Below are positions 7,460-11,205 of a stretch of 11,205 nt of DNA, in pieces; positions within the stretch are counted from its first letter, which is position 1, and the number at the start of each line of letters is the position of its first letter. Made by a program: the position numbers and the translations under genes. The stretch is from Bacteroidaceae bacterium (lineage in GTDB: Bacteria; Bacteroidota; Bacteroidia; Bacteroidales; Bacteroidaceae): assembly GCA_030843315.1 (NCBI GenBank), contig JAUUPT010000101.1, positions 1-11,205 on the forward strand. Reading direction: 5' to 3'. The notes under the pieces are model-generated. The model saw only the letters and a list, made by a program, of their open reading frames with translations, was not told where the DNA came from and ran no database searches.

Positions 7460-7467
7460 GAACTTTG
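7460..7467 (+). promoter_or_regulatory. Candidate -7 box of the rclC-rclA operon
   Basis: GAACTTTG has one mismatch from TAnnTTTG and lies 52 bp upstream of the rclC start. No good -33 TTTG is found at the standard distance, which suits an activator-dependent promoter. Confidence 0.45.
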
Positions 7468-7519
7468 CAGAAACAAAAATCAAGTTGTATTAACTGTAAT
7501 CATTTAAAATAAAACAAAG

Positions 7520-8110
7520 ATGAAAACGAAATTGCAAAGTTTGTTCGTGGCTGCGTTGACGCTGGCTGCTTCTACTCAGAAGTTGGGTATTAATTTGATC
7601 CGTGTGGCTATCCTGGTTATCTTCGTATGGATTGGCGGTCTGAAGTTCTGGAACTATGAGGCCGAAGGCATTGTGCCCTTCGTGGCAAACAGTCCCTTTA
7701 TGAGTTTCTTCTATGCCAAGAGCGCTCCTGAGTATAAAGAATATAAGTTGAAAGAAGGAGAATTCAACGAGGCAAAGCACCAGTGGCATGTCGAAAACAA
7801 TACGTACGGCTTCTCTCACGGATTAGGAATCCTTATCATGTCCATTGGTATTCTTACGTTCCTGGGCATCTTCTTCCCTAAAATCGGATTGGTAGGTGCC
7901 GGACTTGCCATCATCATGACCATCGGCACGCTTTCCTTCCTGGTGACTACTCCCGAAGTATGGGTGCCCGACCTGGGAAGCGGAGAACATGGTTTCCCGT
8001 TATTGACAGGGGCGGGGCGACTGGTCATAAAAGATACGGCTATCCTTGCCGGTGCTCTTGTAGTATTGGCGGACAGCGCAAAAAGAGTATTGAACCAACT
8101 AAAGAAATAG
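7520..8110 (+). CDS. rclC: RclC-like inner-membrane protein (DUF417/YkgB family)
   Basis: This 196-residue membrane protein matches E. coli RclC (YkgB) along its length, from memory of that sequence. Conserved blocks are VWIGGLKFWNYEAEGIVPFV (36-55), ANSPFMSFFY (56-65), the NNTYGFSHGLG turn (93-103), TLSFLVTTPEVWVP (137-150) and GFPLLTGAGRLVIKD (158-172). Four hydrophobic segments are seen at about 24-41, 101-119, 122-143 and 170-184. The soluble stretch between helices 1 and 2 (about 66-95) is charged. RclC contributes to survival of reactive chlorine stress in E. coli; its molecular activity is not known. No cysteine is present, so it does not itself look like a thiol sensor. It is followed after 4 bp by rclA, and the two are evidently one operon. 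The operon is preceded by the AraC-type regulator. Confidence 0.93.
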   Translation: MKTKLQSLFVAALTLAASTQKLGINLIRVAILVIFVWIGGLKFWNYEAEGIVPFVANSPFMSFFYAKSAPEYKEYKLKEGEFNEAKHQWHVENNTYGFSHGLGILIMSIGILTFLGIFFPKIGLVGAGLAIIMTIGTLSFLVTTPEVWVPDLGSGEHGFPLLTGAGRLVIKDTAILAGALVVLADSAKRVLNQLKK

Positions 8111-8114
8111 AGCA

Positions 8115-9470
8115 ATGAAACAGTATGATGCTATTATCATCGGGTTTGGCAAGGGTGGCAAGACCCTTGCTGCCGAATTGGCAAAACGGAATCAATTCGT
8201 TGCCGTGGTAGAACGTTCGGACAAAATGTACGGAGGTACGTGCATTAATATTGGTTGCATCCCCACCAAGACACTGGTGCACTCGGCACAGCTGGCAAGC
8301 AAGGATGCATCCTGGGAAGAGAAGCAGGCATACTATCGCCGGGCTATTGCCAAGAAAGAGGAAGTGACCTCTTTCTTGCGGCAGAAGAATTATCACAATC
8401 TGGCGGATAACCCGCAGGTCACCGTATATACAGGCACCGGTTCTTTTGCAGGCCCGGATGTTGTAGAGGTACAGACGGCAGATGAAATCATACTGTTGCA
8501 GGCATCCCGGATATTCATCAATACCGGAGCCGAAACCATTATCCCGCCGATCGAGGGGATACAAGGTAATCCGAACGTATATACCAGCACCTCTATCATG
8601 GAACTGACGGAACTTCCGGCTCATCTTGTCATTGTGGGTGGTGGGTACATCGGCTTGGAGTTTGCTTCCATGTATGCTTCATTCGGCTCGCAGGTGACGG
8701 TGCTCGAAGGTTATTCCGAACTGATCTCCCGCGAAGACCGCGACATTGCCGCCAGTGTGCAGCAGGTGTTGGAAAAGAAAGGGATTGTGTTCCGGCTGAA
8801 TGCACGCGTGCAGTCGGTGAAAGGTTCCACCGTGGTTTATCAGGATGTGGCGACGGGCGAGGAACACCGTGTGGAAGGCGATGCCATATTGCTGGCCACA
8901 GGACGGCGCCCGAATACGTCGGGATTGAAACTTGAACTGGCAGGGGTAGATGTAAACGAACGCGGCGCCATTGTGGTGAACGAGCAGTTGCAAACTACCA
9001 ATCCCAATATCCGTGCCATTGGCGATGTAAAAGGCGGATTGCAGTTTACTTACATTTCGCTGGACGATTACCGCATTCTGCGCGAAGACTTATTCGGGGC
9101 AGGAGAGCGCAAGGTGTCCGACCGCGACCCGGTGAGTTATTCGGTATTCATCGATCCGCCTCTTTCCCGCATCGGATTGAGTGAGGCGGAAGCCCGCAAA
9201 AAAGGAATGAATATAAAGGTAAATAAGCTGCCGGTAGCAGCCATCCCGCGTGCCCGGACTTTGGGCGATACGAATGGCCTGTTCAAAGTGGTGGTAGATG
9301 CCGATACGGATAAGATTTTAGGATGCACGTTGTTCGGGCCGGAGTCGAGCGAAGTAATCAATCTGGTAGCAATGGCCATGAAGACCGGGCAGGAATATAC
9401 CTTCTTGCGTGACTTCATCTTTACCCACCCCAGTATGAGCGAGGCGCTGAATGATTTGATGAACTTTTAA
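8115..9470 (+). CDS. rclA: RclA-like flavin-dependent disulfide oxidoreductase (reactive chlorine/copper resistance)
   Basis: This 451-residue class I pyridine nucleotide-disulfide oxidoreductase is close to E. coli RclA (441 residues). Landmarks are the FAD Rossmann motif GFGKGG (10-15), the redox cysteine pair Cys43/Cys48 in GGTCINIGCIPTKTLVH, the NAD(P)H Rossmann motif GGGYIG (175-180), the second FAD motif IGDVKGGLQFTYISLDDYRI (302-321), and the C-terminal dimer motif FTHPSMSEALNDL with His438 and Glu443. The blocks INIGCIPTKTLVH, LQFTYISLDDYRI and LPVAAIPRAR separate RclA from mercuric reductase and dihydrolipoamide dehydrogenase, which share the fold. E. coli RclA is reported to reduce Cu(II) with NADH and to protect against hypochlorous acid. 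The product should be a cytosolic homodimer. It starts 4 bp after the rclC stop and ends 9 bp before the hairpin region. No rclB-like gene lies in the operon. Confidence 0.95.
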   Translation: MKQYDAIIIGFGKGGKTLAAELAKRNQFVAVVERSDKMYGGTCINIGCIPTKTLVHSAQLASKDASWEEKQAYYRRAIAKKEEVTSFLRQKNYHNLADNPQVTVYTGTGSFAGPDVVEVQTADEIILLQASRIFINTGAETIIPPIEGIQGNPNVYTSTSIMELTELPAHLVIVGGGYIGLEFASMYASFGSQVTVLEGYSELISREDRDIAASVQQVLEKKGIVFRLNARVQSVKGSTVVYQDVATGEEHRVEGDAILLATGRRPNTSGLKLELAGVDVNERGAIVVNEQLQTTNPNIRAIGDVKGGLQFTYISLDDYRILREDLFGAGERKVSDRDPVSYSVFIDPPLSRIGLSEAEARKKGMNIKVNKLPVAAIPRARTLGDTNGLFKVVVDADTDKILGCTLFGPESSEVINLVAMAMKTGQEYTFLRDFIFTHPSMSEALNDLMNF

Positions 9471-9478
9471 ATAGAGAC

Positions 9479-9554
9479 AAAAAAAGGCACGGATTACACG
9501 GAATTCACGGATTCATTTCTGAAAATCCGTGTTGTTCGCGTAATCCGTGCCTTG
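9479..9554 (-). terminator. Long imperfect hairpin of 9-bp units between convergent genes, probable terminator
   Basis: The arms at about 9484-9513 and 9524-9553 pair as AAGGCACGGATTAC (outer, perfect) and CACGGATT (inner, perfect) around a few mismatches, with a loop of about 10 nt. On the minus strand the outer stem is followed by seven T residues (complement of 9479-9485), so it can terminate the AlbA_2 gene, whose stop lies 33 bp before it. In the plus direction it begins soon after the rclA stop but lacks an immediate T tract. It may still block read-through or protect the transcript end. Confidence 0.75.
9488..9514 (+). repeat. Three tandem 9-bp CACGGA-type units forming one arm of the hairpin
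   Basis: The units are CACGGATTA (9488-9496), CACGGAATT (9497-9505) and CACGGATTC (9506-9514). The opposite arm, read on the minus strand, has CACGGATTA, then the divergent CGCGAACAA, then CACGGATTT. I recall similar CACGGATTACACGG strings between genes in other Bacteroidetes genomes, so this may be a copy of a dispersed intergenic repeat. That recall is not checked. Confidence 0.7.
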
Positions 9555-9587
9555 AAATATCTGTGTTTTTAGTGTCTTTTCTTTTCA

Positions 9588-11048
9588 CTACTCTCTCTTT
9601 AATAAAATCTTTCCTTGTTCCGTCAAATAGTATTTCTGTTTGGGATGTTTAGGCTGTTCTGGATAAAGCGGCTCTACCAATTTCAGCCCTATGGCTGGGT
9701 AAAGGTAGTTTTCCAAGAAATTGCTTTTATCTTTCAAACCGATTGACTCCATAATCTCTTTAGCCGAATATGTATTGTTCCCGATAGCTGCCAGAACTTT
9801 TTGAACCTGTGGGATAACTCTCGGGTGACTGTCGGGTAGCTGTGGGGTAGCTGTGGGGTTTTGCCCAACAGTATCCTGTATATAGCGGAATACCACTTGC
9901 ACAAAAGCACCGTCCGAATGAAACTCCGGGTCAGGAAGCCCCACACGGCGGCATTCACTGATCATCAATCCAATGCCGCGTCCCCAGCTTTCCAACACCT
10001 TGCTTTTATAGAGAACATTGGCTATAATAGGATTTTGTGGCTCAGAATCATGCGGTCCCAGTAATCTCTCCAATGTCATATCCTCCGGAAATGTACCACT
10101 GTTCGTGACTTCCACGCGATCATCATAGATGGCTATGCTGACGGAACTTCCAGGTTTATGATATAGACGGTGTGAAAAACTGTTTATACAACTCTCGCGC
10201 AGGGCTTTATAGGGAATGGAAAGTTCTTCTTCTCTGTACAACTTTTCAACCTTTCCGGAAAGTGACAGATGTTTGAAGAAGAAAGCCATTGCTGCGTCCA
10301 GCAGTTCAAATATATTGCCGTGTACGCGCTGGTTGTCTATAAACTCGTCTTTATTCGTTCCTTTGAAGCGTGCCATCCGCAATAGACATTGCGGATAGTC
10401 TGACAAATTTTTGCCGAACAATACTGCAGCCGCATTTTTCAGTTTGCCGTTACCCGATGAGAGATTGAACTTTCCAAGGATAAGCGGAATTTCCTCTATC
10501 ATGGTCGTTTCCGGCAAGCGTCCGCTTTCGACGCCCATACGGACTGCTCCGCGGATGATATTTATGTCAAGGTTTTCGATTTCCAAATTTTCATTGATGA
10601 TAGCTTCCCAACCATATTTGCCTCCCCGTTGTAACAGCAATCGGTTATATTTTTCCTGCGGCATGACGGATGTCACACTTTCCATCCGGTGGTAGGCTCT
10701 TCCCTTATATGCGAAAGGACGGGCACTCAGCTGTGGATCAGCATGGAGAGTAATCACGTACCTGCTTGTGTCAGGGATAGCGGTGTAGGAAATTTCGATT
10801 TCGTTTATTGGCTCTATCCGCCTGATAGCTTCTACAATATCCCGCTTTGTTTTGTCACTTAAATCCTGCCCGATAATTTTTCCTTTGTCCGTTACGCCGA
10901 ACAACACGGTTCCGCCCGTCCCGTTGAGGAAGGCGCAAAGTGTTTCCATACCACGCTCCAACTGTCCAGTGGTTTCTTTAAATTCTACTTGTTCGTTTTC
11001 ACTCTGGACTATCAGGTTCTTTATATCCTCAAGTTTATATGTTTTCAT
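9588..11048 (-). CDS. AlbA_2 (Schlafen-like) / GHKL-like / winged-helix protein, putative transcriptional regulator
   Basis: This 486-residue protein is of the COG2865 type, often mislabelled RecG-like helicase. The AlbA_2 domain is at about 8-130, with NEQVEFKETTG (18-28), AFLNGTGGTVLFGVTDKG (39-56) and RAYHRMESVT (117-126). A GHKL ATPase-like region follows at about 275-385: LRESCINSFSHRLYH (283-297), DDRVEVTNSGTFPED (309-323), NPIIANVLY (339-347) and ESWGRGIGLM (353-362). A proline-rich linker (about 394-415) then leads to a C-terminal winged helix (about 416-486). Family members are predicted DNA-binding regulators or defence-associated proteins; the function is not proven. The start at 11048 is preferred to an in-frame ATG 24 codons upstream, because a TAnnTTTG box lies between them and similarity begins at MKTYKLEDI. 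It stands alone, convergent to rclA, and by eye is more A/T-rich than its neighbours, which hints at accessory origin. The linker is encoded by 11-bp tandem repeats. Confidence 0.88.
   Translation of the reverse strand: MKTYKLEDIKNLIVQSENEQVEFKETTGQLERGMETLCAFLNGTGGTVLFGVTDKGKIIGQDLSDKTKRDIVEAIRRIEPINEIEISYTAIPDTSRYVITLHADPQLSARPFAYKGRAYHRMESVTSVMPQEKYNRLLLQRGGKYGWEAIINENLEIENLDINIIRGAVRMGVESGRLPETTMIEEIPLILGKFNLSSGNGKLKNAAAVLFGKNLSDYPQCLLRMARFKGTNKDEFIDNQRVHGNIFELLDAAMAFFFKHLSLSGKVEKLYREEELSIPYKALRESCINSFSHRLYHKPGSSVSIAIYDDRVEVTNSGTFPEDMTLERLLGPHDSEPQNPIIANVLYKSKVLESWGRGIGLMISECRRVGLPDPEFHSDGAFVQVVFRYIQDTVGQNPTATPQLPDSHPRVIPQVQKVLAAIGNNTYSAKEIMESIGLKDKSNFLENYLYPAIGLKLVEPLYPEQPKHPKQKYYLTEQGKILLKRE
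9811..9859 (-). repeat. 11-bp tandem repeat inside the AlbA_2 gene linker
   Basis: On the plus strand two perfect copies of GGGTAGCTGTG (9834-9844 and 9845-9855) are preceded by a variant, GGGTGACTGTC (9823-9833), and a weaker 12-bp relative (9811-9822), and followed by a partial GGGT (9856-9859). They encode the linker rich in Pro, Thr and Gln (NPTATPQLPDSHPRVIP). Because 11 is not a multiple of 3, gain or loss of a single unit would shift the frame and remove the C-terminal winged helix. Confidence 0.8.
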
Positions 11049-11067
11049 GCCGTATATTGTTAGTCTA

Positions 11068-11075
11068 CAAAAGTA
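11068..11075 (-). promoter_or_regulatory. Bacteroidetes-type -7 box of the AlbA_2 gene
   Basis: The minus strand reads TACTTTTG, matching TAnnTTTG exactly, 19 bp upstream of the start codon at 11048. The implied leader is about 15 nt. A -33 element is not obvious: a TTG at 11087-11089 is too close. The box lies inside the upstream N-terminal extension of the open frame, supporting the shorter protein. Confidence 0.55.
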
Positions 11076-11142
11076 CTCTTTTTTTGCAATATAGCGTGGA
11101 AATAGAAAATTTGTCCTCACTTTTACATAGTAATGGGGTAAA

Positions 11143-11205
11143 TTATCTTCCTACCGGCACTTCGCTGCCACTTCCCTGCACCCATTCTGTGATGGTGGAG
11201 GTGGT
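11143..11205 (-). CDS. C-terminal end of a protein running in from the right edge (unidentified)
   Basis: The minus strand is open from the window edge for 20 codons and ends with TAA at 11143-11145. The tail reads TTSTITEWVQGSGSEVPVGR. An alternating Thr/Ser strand followed by a W-x-x-G-S-G turn at the very end is reminiscent of the last strand of Bacteroidetes fimbrillin-like (Mfa/FimA-type) lipoproteins, but 20 residues are too few to assign a family. The stop lies 94 bp upstream of the AlbA_2 start, on the same strand. The frame could be open by chance. Confidence 0.4.
   Translation of the reverse strand, partial: TTSTITEWVQGSGSEVPVGR

Noticed and set aside
8040..8624. 194-codon minus-strand open frame across the rclC/rclA junction
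   Set aside because: It lies opposite two strongly conserved genes and shows no family motif.
8115..9470. Mercuric reductase or dihydrolipoamide dehydrogenase assignment
   Set aside because: There is no N-terminal heavy-metal domain and no C-terminal vicinal Cys pair. Neighbouring rclC and the LQFTYISLDDYRI block point to RclA.
9588..11048. RecG helicase assignment for the AlbA_2 protein
   Set aside because: No Walker A or DEAD/DEAH-type helicase motifs are seen. The RecG label for this family is a common database carry-over.

Overview
The window looks like a chromosomal piece of a gut Bacteroides or a close relative. Several upstream regions carry the Bacteroidetes -7 promoter box TAnnTTTG, Shine-Dalgarno sequences are weak or absent, and the gene families (secreted GH2 enzyme, BD-FAE-like esterase, OPT transporter, DUF1573, COG2865-type AlbA_2 protein) are typical of that group. 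All calls come from reading the sequence; no database search was run.

Left part (1-5129, minus strand): a tightly spaced operon read right to left. It encodes an OPT-family transporter, then (10-bp gap) a secreted alpha/beta-hydrolase esterase, then (12-bp gap) a secreted GH2 beta-galactosidase-like enzyme that runs off the left edge. No SusC/SusD pair is visible. The three may together deacylate and degalactosylate a substrate in the periplasm and import a peptide-like product, but that is inference.

Middle-left (5201-6452, minus strand): a single secreted DUF1573 protein with its own promoter and a strong intrinsic terminator, then a lone cobI/cbiL-type precorrin-2 C20-methyltransferase. 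A 120-bp divergent promoter region with a perfect 16-bp palindrome separates cobI from the next block.

Middle-right (6573-9470, plus strand): the most interesting block, an rcl-type reactive chlorine/copper resistance module. It holds an AraC-family regulator, an rclC homologue (DUF417 membrane protein) and an rclA homologue (flavin disulfide oxidoreductase with the CINIGC redox pair). In E. coli, RclA, RclB and RclC are controlled by the HOCl sensor RclR. Here the order is regulator-rclC-rclA, all on one strand, there is no rclB, and the regulator's sensor half does not look like RclR. A direct repeat with 21-bp spacing sits where an AraC activator would bind in front of rclC.

Right end (9479-11205): a long imperfect hairpin built from 9-bp CACGGATTA-like units separates rclA from a convergent minus-strand gene. 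That gene encodes an AlbA_2 (Schlafen-like)/GHKL-like/winged-helix protein and contains an 11-bp tandem repeat in its linker. The last 63 bases look like the 3' end of another minus-strand gene. No rRNA, tRNA, CRISPR array, insertion sequence or phage gene was seen, and no gene-free stretch exceeds about 125 bases.
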